Shown piece by piece: positions 1 to 11,170 of a stretch of 64,000 bases of DNA. Within the stretch, counting starts at the first letter, position 1; every line of letters begins with the position of its first letter. Source of the stretch: Arcobacter porcinus. GTDB taxonomy: Bacteria; Campylobacterota; Campylobacteria; Campylobacterales; Arcobacteraceae. The notes under the pieces are model-generated. The model did no database searches and had not been told where the DNA came from. It saw only the letters and a list, made by a program, of their open reading frames with translations. The stretch is from positions 310,001 to 374,000 of the forward strand of contig NZ_CP036246.2 of assembly GCF_004299785.2 (NCBI RefSeq). The letters are read 5' to 3'. A program made the translations under genes and the position numbers.

Positions 1-8
1 GGAAAGAA

Positions 9-392
9 ATGCCTACAATTAATCAGCTTATTAGAAAAGAGCGAAAAAAAGTGATTGAAAATTCTAAATCACCAGCACTTAAAAGTTGTCCTCAAAGAAG
101 AGGAGTATGTACTAGAGTTTATACAACAACTCCAAAAAAACCTAACTCGGCTTTAAGAAAAGTTGCAAAAGTTAGATTAACTACTGGAATCGAAGTTATT
201 TCATACATCGGTGGAGAAGGACATAACCTTCAAGAGCACTCAATCGTGCTAGTAAGAGGGGGAAGAGTTAAGGATTTACCTGGGGTTAAATACCACATTG
301 TAAGAGGTGCTTTAGATAGTGCTGGAGTAAATAACAGAACAGTCTCTAGATCTAAATATGGTACAAAAAGACCAAAAGCAGCAAAAAAATAA
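9..392 (+). CDS. rpsL: 30S ribosomal protein S12
   Basis: Small-subunit ribosomal protein S12, which lines the decoding centre of the 30S subunit. The 127-residue protein has the usual family length and contains the invariant [13 protein letters not shown] loop. Lys43 (in TPKKPNSA) and Lys88-Asp89 (in GRVKDLPG) are the common wild-type residues at sites where, in other bacteria, streptomycin-resistance changes (the lysines) and RimO methylthiolation (the aspartate) occur. The ATG follows GGAAAG at the very edge of the window. It begins a tight rpsL-rpsG-fusA unit with gaps of 15 and 11 nt; its promoter lies outside the window. Confidence 0.98.
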   Translation: MPTINQLIRKERKKVIENSKSPALKSCPQRRGVCTRVYTTTPKKPNSALRKVAKVRLTTGIEVISYIGGEGHNLQEHSIVLVRGGRVKDLPGVKYHIVRGALDSAGVNNRTVSRSKYGTKRPKAAKK

Positions 393-404
393 GTAGAAGG
401 ATAG

Positions 405-875
<471 letters not shown>

Positions 876-886
876 GAAAATAAATT

Positions 887-2995
887 ATGGCAAGAAAAAT
901 ACCACTAAATAGAGTTAGAAACATAGGAATTGCTGCTCATATTGATGCAGGAAAAACAACAAGTACAGAAAGAATTCTTTTCTATACAGGAATTTCTCAT
1001 AAAATAGGTGAAACTCACGAAGGTACAGCAACAATGGACTGGATGGAGCAAGAGCAAGAAAGAGGTATCACAATTACTTCTGCTGCTACAACTTGTTTCT
1101 GGAATCACCCAAAAACTAATGAGCAATTACAAATAAATATCATTGACACTCCAGGTCACGTTGACTTTACTATTGAAGTTGAAAGATCAATGAGAGTACT
1201 TGATGGTGCTGTTGCAGTATTCTGTTCAGTTGGTGGAGTTCAGCCTCAGTCTGAAACTGTTTGGAGACAAGCAAATAAATATGGAGTTCCTAGAATTATC
1301 TATGTAAATAAAATGGATAGAACAGGTGCAAACTTTTTAAATGTTATGAACCAAGTAAGAGATAGATTAAAAGCTAATCCAGTTCCACTTCAAATTCCAA
1401 TTGGTGCAGAAGACCAATTCAGAGGAATGATCGATTTAGTAAAAATGAAAGCTTATACATACACTCTTGATGCACAAGCAGGTGAAATGTATAAAATCGA
1501 AGATATTCCAGCTGATTTAACTGATCTTGCTGCTGAATATAGAGAAAAACTTGTTGAAGCTGCTGCTGAATCAAGTGAAGATTTAATGGATAAATATCTT
1601 GGTGGTGAAGAACTAAGCGAAGAAGAGATTATATCAGGAATTAAAAAAAGATGTTTAGCTATGGAGATTACTCCAATGGTTTGTGGAACATCTTTCAAAA
1701 ATAAAGGTATTCAACCACTTCTTGATGCAGTTGCTATGTATTTACCAGCTCCAACAGAAGTTGCTGATATGAATGGTGAAACTCAAGATGGAGATGCTGT
1801 AACAGTTGCTTCAAGTGATAAAGGTGAAGTTGCGGCTTTAGCATTTAAAGTTATGACTGACCCATTTGTTGGACAATTAACATTTACAAGAGTATATAGA
1901 GGAGTTCTAGAGTCTGGAACTTATGTTATGAACTCTACAAAAATGAAAAAAGAGAGAATCGGAAGACTTCTTAAAATGCATGCAAACTCAAGAGAAGAGA
2001 TTAAAGAGTTATATGCTGGAGAAATTGGAGCTGTTGTTGGTCTTAAAGATACAATTACAGGAGATACACTAGCAAGTGAAAAAGATCCAGTAATTTTAGA
2101 AAGAATGGATTTCCCAGATCCAGTTATCTCTGTTGCAGTTGAGCCAAAAACAAAAGCTGACCAAGAAAAAATGGGTATTGCTTTAGGAAAACTAGCAGAA
2201 GAAGATCCATCATTTAGAGTTACAACAGATGAAGAATCAGGACAAACTATTATTTCAGGAATGGGTGAATTACACCTTGAAATTCTTGTAGATAGAATGA
2301 AAAGAGAGTTCAAAGTTGAAGCAGAAGTTGGTGCTCCACAAGTTGCTTATAGAGAAACTATTAGAAATGCTGTTAAGCAAGAGTACAAATATGCAAAACA
2401 ATCTGGAGGTAAAGGACAATATGGTCACGTTTACTTAGAGATTAAACCAATGGAAGCTGGAAGTGAGCCTACATTCAAATTCAAAAACGAAATTAAAGGT
2501 GGGGTTGTTCCAAAAGAGTATGTTCCTGCTGTTGAAAAAGGTTGTTTTGAAGCAATGCAAGGTGGTATTTTAGCTGGTTACCCAATGGTTGATATTGAAG
2601 TTACACTTTATGATGGAAGCTACCACGAAGTGGATTCATCTGAAATGGCGTTTAAATTAGCTGCTTCAATGGGATTCAAACAAGGTTGTAGAAGTGCAGC
2701 TGCAGGTGCTGTATTACTTGAGCCAATTATGAAAGTTGAAATTGAAACTCCAGAAGAGTACATGGGAGACGTTATTGGTGATTGTAATAAAAGAAGAGGA
2801 CAAGTTCAATCTATGGATGACAGAGCAGGTATCAAACTGGTTACTGCTATGATTCCACTTTCTGAACTATTTGGATACTCAACAGATTTAAGATCTATGT
2901 CTCAAGGTAGAGCAACATACTCAATGTTATTTGATGCTTACCAAGAAGTACCAAGAAACGTATCTGAAGAGATTATGAAAAAAAGAAACGGATAA
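887..2995 (+). CDS. fusA: Elongation factor G
   Basis: Translational GTPase EF-G, which drives translocation of the ribosome and takes part in ribosome recycling. The 702 residues match full-length EF-G. The GTP-binding motifs are in order: AHIDAGKTT (about 17-25), the RGITITSA effector region, DTPGHVDF (about 87) and NKMD (about 141). The later domains include the GMGELHLE and GKGQYGHV signatures. It closes the rpsL-rpsG-fusA unit and is followed within 25 nt by a strong Rho-independent terminator. No second copy is seen in the window. Confidence 0.98.
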   Translation: MARKIPLNRVRNIGIAAHIDAGKTTSTERILFYTGISHKIGETHEGTATMDWMEQEQERGITITSAATTCFWNHPKTNEQLQINIIDTPGHVDFTIEVERSMRVLDGAVAVFCSVGGVQPQSETVWRQANKYGVPRIIYVNKMDRTGANFLNVMNQVRDRLKANPVPLQIPIGAEDQFRGMIDLVKMKAYTYTLDAQAGEMYKIEDIPADLTDLAAEYREKLVEAAAESSEDLMDKYLGGEELSEEEIISGIKKRCLAMEITPMVCGTSFKNKGIQPLLDAVAMYLPAPTEVADMNGETQDGDAVTVASSDKGEVAALAFKVMTDPFVGQLTFTRVYRGVLESGTYVMNSTKMKKERIGRLLKMHANSREEIKELYAGEIGAVVGLKDTITGDTLASEKDPVILERMDFPDPVISVAVEPKTKADQEKMGIALGKLAEEDPSFRVTTDEESGQTIISGMGELHLEILVDRMKREFKVEAEVGAPQVAYRETIRNAVKQEYKYAKQSGGKGQYGHVYLEIKPMEAGSEPTFKFKNEIKGGVVPKEYVPAVEKGCFEAMQGGILAGYPMVDIEVTLYDGSYHEVDSSEMAFKLAASMGFKQGCRSAAAGAVLLEPIMKVEIETPEEYMGDVIGDCNKRRGQVQSMDDRAGIKLVTAMIPLSELFGYSTDLRSMSQGRATYSMLFDAYQEVPRNVSEEIMKKRNG

Positions 2996-3015
2996 TTTAA
3001 TATCTGATTTTTTAG

Positions 3016-3049
3016 AAAAGGGGATGTGCTTTGCATATTCCCTTTTTTT
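3016..3049 (+). terminator. Rho-independent terminator of the rpsL-rpsG-fusA operon
   Basis: A 14-bp stem (3016-3029 with 3033-3046, two G-U pairs) closes a TTT loop and runs into seven T residues (3043-3049). It lies 20 nt after the fusA stop and before the nadK promoter region. This is the clearest intrinsic terminator in the window. Confidence 0.93.
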
Positions 3050-3073
3050 ATTAGATTTATATAAGATATTCTA

Positions 3074-3079
3074 TACAAT
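3074..3079 (+). promoter_or_regulatory. Candidate -10 element for nadK-recN
   Basis: TACAAT lies 33 nt before the TTG start of nadK and just after the fusA terminator, so a promoter is expected here. No -35 hexamer is evident, which is common for Campylobacterota sigma70 promoters. The assignment rests on the hexamer and its position alone. Confidence 0.4.
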
Positions 3080-3111
3080 ATATTTTATACAAGTTTACAA
3101 AAAGAGGAAAT

Positions 3112-3981
3112 TTGAGAGTAGAAAGAAGTTGCAAACAACTAGAAAAAATTGAAAATATAGGAATAGTACTAAAACCTGATAGTCCAGAATTAAAGAATAC
3201 TTTTCTGGATATAAAAAAACTATTTTCAAAAAATAGTATAAATATTATATTAGAAAAAAAATCTGCAAATATGATAGGTGAAATTGGAAAAGATTTTGAT
3301 GAACTATGTAAAGAGGTTGATTTTATAATAAGTGTTGGTGGAGATGGTACACTTTTAGGTGTTGCAAGAAAAGCATTTTTATATGATTTACCAGTTTTAG
3401 GTATAAATTTAGGTACTTTAGGATTTCTAACAGATCTAAATTTTGATGATTTAGAAGAGTTTATAAAAGATTTACTAGTAAAAGATTATAAAATAAGTCC
3501 TAGAATGATAATTGAAGGTAAGATAGAAGATAAAAATTTTATAGCTTTTAATGATATTGTAATTTCAAGAAAAAACCTTTCAAGTATGCTTGAGATAAGT
3601 GCCAAAATAGATAAAAAACCATTTAATAAATATTTTGGAGATGGATTAATTGTTTGTACTCCAAGTGGTTCAACAGCATATAATTTATCTGTTGGAGGAC
3701 CAATAGTTTATCCTCTTACAAATGCTTTTATAATAACTCCTATTGCACCTCATTCATTAACTCAAAGACCAATAGTTGTACCAGCTGATTTTGAAATTGA
3801 GTTTAAAGTTCCATATGATGAAGCAACAATCATAGTTGATGGACAAGAGTTTTATGAATTAAAAAAAGGTGAATTTATAAGTATAAAAATTGCAAAAGAA
3901 CAAGCAAAAATGCTTCATAGAACAAGTAGAGATTTCTTTGAAGTATTAAGTGAAAAATTAAGATGGGGTAATTTAACTTGA
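3112..3981 (+). CDS. nadK: NAD kinase
   Basis: ATP-dependent NAD kinase, which phosphorylates NAD to NADP in the cytoplasm. The 289-residue protein has the catalytic GGDGTLLG motif (about 76-83), the NLGTLGFLTD stretch, and the NAD-binding GSTAYNLSVGGPI segment in the second half. The start is a TTG preceded by AGAGG; no in-frame ATG gives a full-length N terminus. Its stop overlaps the TTG start of recN (TTGA), so the two are probably translationally coupled. Confidence 0.95.
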   Translation: MRVERSCKQLEKIENIGIVLKPDSPELKNTFLDIKKLFSKNSINIILEKKSANMIGEIGKDFDELCKEVDFIISVGGDGTLLGVARKAFLYDLPVLGINLGTLGFLTDLNFDDLEEFIKDLLVKDYKISPRMIIEGKIEDKNFIAFNDIVISRKNLSSMLEISAKIDKKPFNKYFGDGLIVCTPSGSTAYNLSVGGPIVYPLTNAFIITPIAPHSLTQRPIVVPADFEIEFKVPYDEATIIVDGQEFYELKKGEFISIKIAKEQAKMLHRTSRDFFEVLSEKLRWGNLT

Positions 3982-5510
3982 TAAATAGAATATATATTAA
4001 AAATTGTTTAAGTTTTAAGGAAGTTGAACTAGAGTTTAATAGAGGATTAAATATTTTTACAGGACCAAGTGGAGCTGGAAAATCTATATTAATGCAAGAG
4101 TTTTTAGCACTTTTTGGTTTAAATGAGATAAAAAGTGAAATGGCTGAACTAACAATCAATAATTCAAAAATAAAGAATGAAGAGTTTGATATTAGTTTTG
4201 AAGAAGATATTACTTTAAAGAGTATTAAAAAAGATAAAACAAGATATTTTCTAAATAGTCAAACAATATCAAAAAAATCTTTAGCAGATATATCAAATTC
4301 ACTTATAAAATATTTAAGTTTAAAAGATACAAGTGATTTCAAAAGTGAAGTATTAATTGAATTTATGGATAGATATGCAAGTAAAAACTTTACAGGATTT
4401 ACTAGTTTAAAAAATGATTTTGATACAAAATATCAAGAGTTTGTAGAAGTAAAAAAAAGATTAGAGAAATTAAGAGAAGATGAAAAGAATCTTGAAGATT
4501 TAAAAGAGTTTGCCAAATTTGAGATATCAAAGATTGAAGAAGTTAATCCAAAACTTGGAGAGTATGAAGAATTAAATAATTTGAAAAAAGCTCTTGCAAA
4601 AAAAGAAAAAATAGAACAAGCAAGTAAAAAGGCATCACAAATTTTTGAAAGTACAAGTGCTGTAAATGAGTTATTAGAAGTGTTAGAACAAGATAGTAGT
4701 TTTTTTGATGAAGCGATTAATGAATTAAATAATATTTTAGAAAAATCAAATGATACATTAAGTGAATTAGAAGATATAAATATAGAAGAGACTTTGACAA
4801 GAATTGAGCAAATATCAGCTTTGATAAAGAAATTTGGTTCAATAGAAGAGACAATTTTATATAAAGAACAAAAGCAAAAAGAGCTAGATTCATACAATAA
4901 TATTAGTTTTGAAAAAGATGATTTAGAAAAGAGATACAAAGAGCTTTTTGAACATGTAAATAATCTAGCTAATATGCTTACAAAATTTAGGAATCAAAGT
5001 CGAATAACTCTTGAAAAAGGTGTAAATGAGTATTTGGAATTTTTATATTTAAATAGTGCAACTATTGATTTAGGAATAAAAGATTTAGATTCTCAAGGAT
5101 TAGATTATATAGATTTTAAATTAAATGGTGTCTCTTTACAAACAATTAGCTCAGGTGAATACAATAGATTAAGATTAGCACTTTTAAGTGCAATAGCAAA
5201 ACTAGATATTGATGAAAATGGAATACTTTTTTTAGATGAAATTGATGCAAATTTAAGTGGAAAAGAGAGTGAAGCAATAGCAAAAGTTTTAATAAGTTTA
5301 AGCAAAAACTATCAGATATTTGCAATATCTCATCAAATACAGCTAACTTCAAGTGCAGATCAGCACTTTTTAGTAGAGAAAAACAATGATATATCAACTG
5401 TAAGAGAGTTGCAAAAAAATGAAAAAATAGTTGAAATTGCAAGAATGATAAGTGGTGAAAATGTTACAAATGAGGCACTTAATTTTGCTAAAAATTTAAT
5501 AAAAGAATAA
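3978..5510 (+). CDS. recN: DNA repair protein RecN
   Basis: SMC-like ATPase RecN, which acts in double-strand break repair by holding broken ends. The 510 residues show a Walker A motif (GPSGAGKS, about 29-37), a long central coiled coil rich in Lys and Glu (about 160-350), then ISSGEYNRLRLAL (ABC signature), LFLDEIDANLSG (Walker B) and a late His switch in ISHQIQL. It starts with TTG, overlapping the nadK stop by 4 nt. The nadK-recN pairing occurs widely in bacteria, which supports both calls. Confidence 0.93.
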   Translation: MINRIYIKNCLSFKEVELEFNRGLNIFTGPSGAGKSILMQEFLALFGLNEIKSEMAELTINNSKIKNEEFDISFEEDITLKSIKKDKTRYFLNSQTISKKSLADISNSLIKYLSLKDTSDFKSEVLIEFMDRYASKNFTGFTSLKNDFDTKYQEFVEVKKRLEKLREDEKNLEDLKEFAKFEISKIEEVNPKLGEYEELNNLKKALAKKEKIEQASKKASQIFESTSAVNELLEVLEQDSSFFDEAINELNNILEKSNDTLSELEDINIEETLTRIEQISALIKKFGSIEETILYKEQKQKELDSYNNISFEKDDLEKRYKELFEHVNNLANMLTKFRNQSRITLEKGVNEYLEFLYLNSATIDLGIKDLDSQGLDYIDFKLNGVSLQTISSGEYNRLRLALLSAIAKLDIDENGILFLDEIDANLSGKESEAIAKVLISLSKNYQIFAISHQIQLTSSADQHFLVEKNNDISTVRELQKNEKIVEIARMISGENVTNEALNFAKNLIKE

Positions 5511-5535
5511 AAACTATTTTTATCCTATTTTAAAA

Positions 5536-5544
5536 TGATATAAT
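5536..5544 (+). promoter_or_regulatory. Extended -10 promoter of the chemoreceptor gene
   Basis: TGATATAAT, a perfect TATAAT with the extended TGn upstream, lies 29 nt before the ATG of the chemoreceptor gene in the 63-nt gap after recN. No convincing -35 hexamer is seen. An AAGGAGAGGG ribosome-binding site follows at 5561-5570. Confidence 0.65.
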
Positions 5545-5573
5545 TAATCTTCGTTTGATTAAGGAGAGGGATT

Positions 5574-8477
5574 ATGTCAAATAAATTATCGATTAAAGTT
5601 AAAATATTAATTTTATCTATTTTAACTATAGTATTAATATCAATTGCAGTTGCTTTTGATTCTATAAACTCTATGAAAGAGTACTCAAATGAGAATATTG
5701 AGAACTATAAAAAAGAGGCTTATGACAGAAAAGAGCAAGAGTTAAAAAACTATGTTTCGCTTGCTATGAAAACAGTTGAAGCTTATTATGAGCGAACAAA
5801 TATAGAAAAAATTAAAATAGAATTGGAAGATGATTTATATAAGCAAACAATGTTTCTATTCTCTATTTTAGAAGGAGAGTATGATAAGTATAAAGATTCT
5901 TTATCAAAAAGTGCTTTAGAAGAGAGATTAAAGAATATTGTAAACTCTACAAGATATGGTAAAACAGGATATTTTTGGATAAATGATTTAGATGCAAAAG
6001 TTATAATTCATCCAATAAGTCCAAATTTGAATAATCAAAATATGCATAATTATAAAGATCCAAATGGAAAACAGATATTTAAAGAATTTGCAGAAATTGC
6101 AAAGAAGAAAGGTGAAGGATATATAGATTATGTATGGCCAAAACCTGGTTTTGATAAACCTCAAGCAAAAGCATCATTTGTAAAACTATTTAAACCATAT
6201 AATTGGGTAATTGGAACAGGTGAATATATCGAGAATGCTACTGAGAGAATACAAAAAGAAGCACTAAAAACAATCTCAGATATGAGATATGCAAATGATG
6301 ATTATTTTTGGATAAATGATTCTCATCCATATATGATTCATCATCCAAATACAAAATTAATTGCTACTGATTTAAATAGTTATAAAGACCCATTTGGTAC
6401 AAAACTTTTTGTTGAAATGTCAAAAGTTACAAATGAAAATAAGGCTGGAGGACTTGTAAAATACTATTGGGACAAACCAAATATTCCAAATGATCCAAAA
6501 GCAAAATTCTCATATGTACAAAGATTTGCACCTTGGGATTGGATTATTGGAACAGGTGCATATGTAGATGATATTGAAGATGAAGTTGCTTTAATGCAAG
6601 CAAATACAAATAGCAAAATAAATAGTGTTATATTTAGCATTACAATTTTTGCTTTTATTGCAATGATAATAGCAATTGCCATTTTTAATTACTTTATTAA
6701 TTTAGCAATAATCAAACCTTTGGGTGAGTTAGATGATGCGATTAAAGATGTTATAAATGGAGATGGAAATACTGATAGAATAGTAAATAAATCTGATGAT
6801 GAGATAGGAAAAATTGTAAATAGCTTTAATACATATATAGATAAATTAAAAGAAGCATATATTGAAGATGGAAAAGTTATTCAAAATGTTGATGAAGTAA
6901 TCGATAAAGTTTCTCAAGGTTTTTATGTTTATAAAATTGAGCAAACATCATCTAATCCACAAATTAGAAGATTAAGAGATTCTATAAATCAAATGATTGA
7001 AAGAACAAATGAAAACTTAGTAAATCTAAATAATATTTTAATAGAGTATGGAAACTCAAGATTTGTACAAAATGATTCTAAAATTGATACTACAAAAGTA
7101 AATGGAGTTATGTCATCTTTAGCAACAAGTACACTACTAATAGGACATACAGTTTCAGAATTTTTATCTATGATTATTTCAACAGGTACAAAACTGAATA
7201 ATGATACAGCTGTATTATCAAAATCAGCTCAAGAGCTATCAACATCTGCAAATGAACAAGCCGCATCGCTTGAACAAACAGCAGCAGCAATTGAAGAGAT
7301 AACGGCAATTATTAAACAGAGTGTTCAAAAAACATCTCAAATGTCTATTTTGGCAAATGAACTTCAAAAATCTTCAAAAAGTGGTGAAACTTTAGCTAAT
7401 CAGACAAATGAAGCTATGGATCAAATAAATAAAGAAGTAAGTTCAATAAATGAAGCTATTGAAGTGATTGACCAAATAGCATTCCAAACAAATATTTTAA
7501 GTTTAAATGCAGCTGTTGAAGCAGCAACTGCTGGAGAAGCTGGAAAAGGATTTGCAGTTGTAGCACAAGAAGTAAGAAATCTTGCAAATAGAAGTGCAGA
7601 AGCTGCTAAAGAGATTAAAAATATTGTAGAAATTGCAACTTCAAAAGCAAATGAAGGTAAAAATATTGCAAGTAGTATGAAACTTGGTTACTCAGAACTT
7701 AATAAAAGAATAGATGAAACAATAGTATTAATAGAAGATGTTTCAAGAGGAACAAAAGAAGAAGAGATAGGAATTCTTCAAATTAATGACACTATAAATG
7801 TACTTGATAGAGTTACTCAAGTAAATGCTGGTTCTGCAAGAACAATAAGCACATTGGCTCATGAAGCTTCAAGCTTATCTGATAATTTACTAAAAATTGC
7901 AGATAGAGCAAAATTCAAGCAAGTTGATCCAAAAAGTATAGATGATATAGATTTAGTTTTCAAAATATCTAAATTAAAAAATGATCATATTAAATTTAAG
8001 TTAGAAAATTTTGATAAAGTAGGTCAAACAAAAACAGCTTGGCAGGTTCAAAGTGATTTAGAGTGTGATTTAGGAAAATGGATTAATGAACAAGAACAAA
8101 AATCTATGAATTTTGTTAAAAAAGATTACTGGAAAGAGCTAAAAAAACATCATGAGTTAGTTCATAAAAATGTTCAAGAGTATATAAATGAAGATTGTAA
8201 ACAAAAACCAGATAGTGAAAAATTAAAAACATTTTCTATTCAATTAGATGCTTCAACTGTTGAAGTTTTTAAAGCTTTAGATAGAGTAAAAGTTGATAAT
8301 ATTGGAAAAAATGAAGGTTTAAATACAAAAGAGATAGAAAAAGCTGAAGTTAAAAAAAATAAGCAAAATTTCGAGTCTATAAAAACAGATGTAAAAGATG
8401 TGAAAATTCTTGAGAAAACTGAAAAAAAACAAGAGTTTAAGTCAAATTCAAATGATGATGAGTGGGAGAGCTTTTAA
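5574..8477 (+). CDS. Methyl-accepting chemotaxis protein, tandem Cache sensor, HAMP, signalling domain and CZB domain
   Basis: Transmembrane chemoreceptor of 967 residues. It has a membrane anchor at about 10-28 and two similar periplasmic Cache-type repeats (about 125-220 and 237-335), each containing YFWIND, a HP pair, YKDP and IGTG(E/A)Y. A second membrane helix lies at about 350-372, followed by HAMP. The methyl-accepting domain is at about 540-790, with the conserved hairpin tip around [14 protein letters not shown] and [12 protein letters not shown]. The C terminus carries a chemoreceptor zinc-binding (CZB)-like module: His at about 802, Cys in CDLGKW (about 829) and HHELVH (about 859), followed by a charged tail of about 90 residues. 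The ligand cannot be told from sequence. It is a single gene between nadK-recN and the U32 gene, with its own promoter. Confidence 0.93.
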   Translation: MSNKLSIKVKILILSILTIVLISIAVAFDSINSMKEYSNENIENYKKEAYDRKEQELKNYVSLAMKTVEAYYERTNIEKIKIELEDDLYKQTMFLFSILEGEYDKYKDSLSKSALEERLKNIVNSTRYGKTGYFWINDLDAKVIIHPISPNLNNQNMHNYKDPNGKQIFKEFAEIAKKKGEGYIDYVWPKPGFDKPQAKASFVKLFKPYNWVIGTGEYIENATERIQKEALKTISDMRYANDDYFWINDSHPYMIHHPNTKLIATDLNSYKDPFGTKLFVEMSKVTNENKAGGLVKYYWDKPNIPNDPKAKFSYVQRFAPWDWIIGTGAYVDDIEDEVALMQANTNSKINSVIFSITIFAFIAMIIAIAIFNYFINLAIIKPLGELDDAIKDVINGDGNTDRIVNKSDDEIGKIVNSFNTYIDKLKEAYIEDGKVIQNVDEVIDKVSQGFYVYKIEQTSSNPQIRRLRDSINQMIERTNENLVNLNNILIEYGNSRFVQNDSKIDTTKVNGVMSSLATSTLLIGHTVSEFLSMIISTGTKLNNDTAVLSKSAQELSTSANEQAASLEQTAAAIEEITAIIKQSVQKTSQMSILANELQKSSKSGETLANQTNEAMDQINKEVSSINEAIEVIDQIAFQTNILSLNAAVEAATAGEAGKGFAVVAQEVRNLANRSAEAAKEIKNIVEIATSKANEGKNIASSMKLGYSELNKRIDETIVLIEDVSRGTKEEEIGILQINDTINVLDRVTQVNAGSARTISTLAHEASSLSDNLLKIADRAKFKQVDPKSIDDIDLVFKISKLKNDHIKFKLENFDKVGQTKTAWQVQSDLECDLGKWINEQEQKSMNFVKKDYWKELKKHHELVHKNVQEYINEDCKQKPDSEKLKTFSIQLDASTVEVFKALDRVKVDNIGKNEGLNTKEIEKAEVKKNKQNFESIKTDVKDVKILEKTEKKQEFKSNSNDDEWESF

Positions 8478-8486
8478 GAGCTCTTC
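8465..8486 (+). terminator. Possible weak terminator hairpin at the chemoreceptor stop
   Basis: An 8-bp stem (8465-8472 with 8479-8486, one G-U pair) has the stop codon in its loop. The following bases are mixed rather than a clean T run, so termination here is uncertain. Confidence 0.35.
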
Positions 8487-8530
8487 TATCTTAATAAACT
8501 TGCAAACTTATTCTTTATCAAAAAGAAGAT

Positions 8531-8536
8531 ACAATA
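8531..8536 (+). promoter_or_regulatory. Candidate -10 element for the U32 gene
   Basis: TACAAT lies 50 nt before the start of the U32-family gene in the 109-nt gap after the chemoreceptor gene. A loose TTATTC lies 17 nt upstream. This is weak evidence; it is the best -10-like hexamer I see in the gap. Confidence 0.35.
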
Positions 8537-8586
8537 TCCCCTTAAAATAAATTAATATTCTATAAAAATAATCAAAGGAATCTTAT

Positions 8587-9876
8587 ATGAATAAGCAAAA
8601 AGTAGAATTGCTTAGCCCAGCTGGGAATTTAGAAAAATTAAAAATTGCTATAAATTATGGTGCAGATGCTGTTTATGGTGGAGTTAGTCACTTTAGTTTA
8701 AGAATTAGAGCAGGAAAAGAGTTTACATTTGAAACATTTAAAGAAGGTATTGAGTATGCACATGCAAGAGGTAAAAAAGTATATGCAACAATAAATGGCT
8801 TTCCTTTTAATTCACAAATAGAGCTTCTTAAAAAACATATTATAAATATGGCAGAAGTAAAACCAGATGCATTTATTGTGGCAGCTCCTGGAGTTATTAA
8901 ACTTTGTAGAGAGTTAGCTCCTCAAATACCGATTCACGTATCAACTCAAGCAAATGTTTTGAACTATCTTGATGCTCAAGTTTATTGGGATATGGGTGTT
9001 AAAAGAATAATTGCAGCAAGAGAGATATCATTAAAAGATATAAAAGAGATAAAAAAACATCTACCAGAGATGGAGATAGAGATTTTTGTACATGGTTCAA
9101 TGTGTTTTGCATATAGTGGACGATGTTTAATAAGTGCTGTTCAAATGGGAAGAGTTCCAAATAGAGGTTCATGTGCAAATGATTGCAGATTTGAATATAC
9201 ATTATATGCAGGAAATGAAGAGCATGGAAGCTTGTTTAGACTTGAAGAAGAACCTGGAGTTGGAACATATATTTTCAATTCAAAAGATATGAATCTTGCA
9301 AGTCATATAAAAGAGATTTTAGATACAGGTGCAGTTGATAGTTTAAAAATTGAAGGAAGAACAAAATCTCCATATTATGCAGCTGTAACAGCAAAAGCAT
9401 ATAGAGAAGCTATTGATGACTATTTTGCAGATAATTTTGATGCAGATAAATATCAAAGAGAGTTACATACTACAAAAAATAGAGGATTTACAGATGCTTA
9501 TTTGGTTCATAGACCATTTGAAAAAACAGATTCTCAAAATCATGCATATGCTTTAAGTAAAGGAAGTTATGAAGTAACAGGACTTGTAAGTGAAGATGAA
9601 GAACATTTTTACTGTAAATACAAAGTTTATCCAAATGAGGATATTGAAATATTTACTCCACATAATACAGTTTTAGATACTTGTGATAATGAAATTGGAA
9701 AAGTATTTAAAAAAGATGATGGTTTATACTATATAAATTTCAAAAAGATTTTAACAGATACTAATAAAGAGCTTGAAAGTGTTCATAGTGGAAATGTAAA
9801 CAAAATACAACTTCCTTGTAAGTTACCATATTTAACAATGTTTAGAATAAAAAATGAAGAAGCAAATATAGAATAA
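8587..9876 (+). CDS. trhP: U32-family protein, probable tRNA hydroxylation factor TrhP
   Basis: Member of the peptidase U32 family, often annotated as a collagenase-like protease. E. coli YegQ/TrhP of this family is needed for 5-hydroxyuridine formation at the tRNA wobble position. The 429 residues begin with ELLSPAGNLEKLK and GADAVYGG, typical of the TIM-barrel half. A Cys-rich block follows at about 175-202 (GRCLISAVQMGRVPNRG, then Cys-Ala-Asn-Asp-Cys), and DSLKIEGRTKSPYY follows later. The single-barrel length with a short C-terminal beta domain fits TrhP better than the larger RlhA. Protease activity is not shown by the sequence. Confidence 0.82.
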   Translation: MNKQKVELLSPAGNLEKLKIAINYGADAVYGGVSHFSLRIRAGKEFTFETFKEGIEYAHARGKKVYATINGFPFNSQIELLKKHIINMAEVKPDAFIVAAPGVIKLCRELAPQIPIHVSTQANVLNYLDAQVYWDMGVKRIIAAREISLKDIKEIKKHLPEMEIEIFVHGSMCFAYSGRCLISAVQMGRVPNRGSCANDCRFEYTLYAGNEEHGSLFRLEEEPGVGTYIFNSKDMNLASHIKEILDTGAVDSLKIEGRTKSPYYAAVTAKAYREAIDDYFADNFDADKYQRELHTTKNRGFTDAYLVHRPFEKTDSQNHAYALSKGSYEVTGLVSEDEEHFYCKYKVYPNEDIEIFTPHNTVLDTCDNEIGKVFKKDDGLYYINFKKILTDTNKELESVHSGNVNKIQLPCKLPYLTMFRIKNEEANIE

Positions 9877-9878
9877 AA

Positions 9879-11132
9879 ATGATTTTTTTTAGAGTTACAA
9901 ATAGTATAAATATAAAAATCACAGATGGAACTATTTTAAAATATGATAGATTTAAAGCACCTGTGAATATTGAAAATGAGACAGTTTATATAACAACTTA
10001 TGATGATTTTCAAGATTTAAAAGAGATTTTTTCAAAAGTAGATAAAAATAGATATAGTGCAAAAGTTGTAAATGAAGATAGTGTAAGAGATATTCAAAAC
10101 TTTCCTATTGAATTAGGAGTTAGTTTTAAAGGTGAACAAAAATTAAGATATGAAATAGGTGATATTAGTTTTTTAGAATTAAAAGAAGAAGAGTTATTAA
10201 ACAACCTTAAAAGTTTTCATAAATCTAGTATAAAAGTTGCAGTAATAGGAAGCTTAGGAGATACTATTAGTAAAATGATATCTTCAATGGCTGCACTTAG
10301 AATTTTTTATGAAAAGCTAAAAGAGATTTATAAAAATGTTGATTTAGATATTTTTATAAAAGCTTCAAATAATAGCTATTTCAATAGAGATAAAAGTATT
10401 TATAAAACACAAAAATATATCAATAATATCTATCCACTTTCAATAAATACAAAAACTTTTTGTCAATATGATTATTTTGTAGATAATAGTGTTGATATAA
10501 GTAAAATTTTAGATATAAATATTGTTGATGCATGGCTTTATAAATTTGGAATAGATTATAAAAAAGTTAATAATCTAAATAAATATTCTGAGATAAATAT
10601 TGATAATTTTGAATTAACAAAAGATTTAAAACATCAAATAGAAAAAGCAAAGAAAAAAGGTAAATTACTACTTTTTCATCCATATAGTGCAACTATAAAT
10701 AAATCAATACCACAAAATTTTGCTATTGAAATTTTAAAAACATTAATTGAAAAGTTAGATGATTATTTAATTGTTTCAACACTAATGATTGACCCAAAAA
10801 TAAAATCAGATAATTTTGTTGATTTATCAAGTTATTCAAAGACAATTGAAGATTTTATATATATTGTATCCTATATGGATAAAGTCTTAACTGCACAAAC
10901 TTCAGCACTTCATATTGCTGATTCTTTTATGATTCCAACTCTTTGTATATCAACAAATGATGATGAAAATATTATGAAGTATTATAAAAATACAAAGAAT
11001 ATAGTTGTGAAAGATAGCTCTAAAAATTTATCCAAATTCATTTATGAAAATGATCTTTTAACTATCAATAAATTTGAAGAGTGGAAAAAATTGAAGATAG
11101 AAGATATTATAAAAATATTAGAAAGTTTTTGA
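9879..11132 (+). CDS. Uncharacterised protein with a glycosyltransferase family 9-like C-terminal half
   Basis: A 417-residue protein I cannot name firmly. The N-terminal 120 residues resemble nothing I recognise. From about 125 the pattern (VAVIGSLGDTISKM, then LLLFHPYSATINKSIPQN at about 265-282, then LTAQTSALHIADSFMIPTL near 345) recalls the heptosyltransferase (GT9) fold, in which a nucleotide-sugar site is formed by the HP and late TSxLHxA segments. No signal peptide is seen. It starts 2 nt after the U32 gene. The role could be in lipopolysaccharide or protein glycosylation; this is inference. Confidence 0.6.
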   Translation: MIFFRVTNSINIKITDGTILKYDRFKAPVNIENETVYITTYDDFQDLKEIFSKVDKNRYSAKVVNEDSVRDIQNFPIELGVSFKGEQKLRYEIGDISFLELKEEELLNNLKSFHKSSIKVAVIGSLGDTISKMISSMAALRIFYEKLKEIYKNVDLDIFIKASNNSYFNRDKSIYKTQKYINNIYPLSINTKTFCQYDYFVDNSVDISKILDINIVDAWLYKFGIDYKKVNNLNKYSEINIDNFELTKDLKHQIEKAKKKGKLLLFHPYSATINKSIPQNFAIEILKTLIEKLDDYLIVSTLMIDPKIKSDNFVDLSSYSKTIEDFIYIVSYMDKVLTAQTSALHIADSFMIPTLCISTNDDENIMKYYKNTKNIVVKDSSKNLSKFIYENDLLTINKFEEWKKLKIEDIIKILESF

Positions 11133-11138
11133 TACAAT
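11130..11138 (+). promoter_or_regulatory. Extended -10 promoter of the purE operon
   Basis: TGATACAAT (extended TGn plus TACAAT) overlaps the stop codon of the preceding gene and lies 32 nt before the purE ATG. It could drive the unit purE-grx-glyQ-nif3 and onward. Confidence 0.55.
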
Positions 11139-11170
11139 AAAACTTTAAATTTTAATAAATAGGAAAAAAG

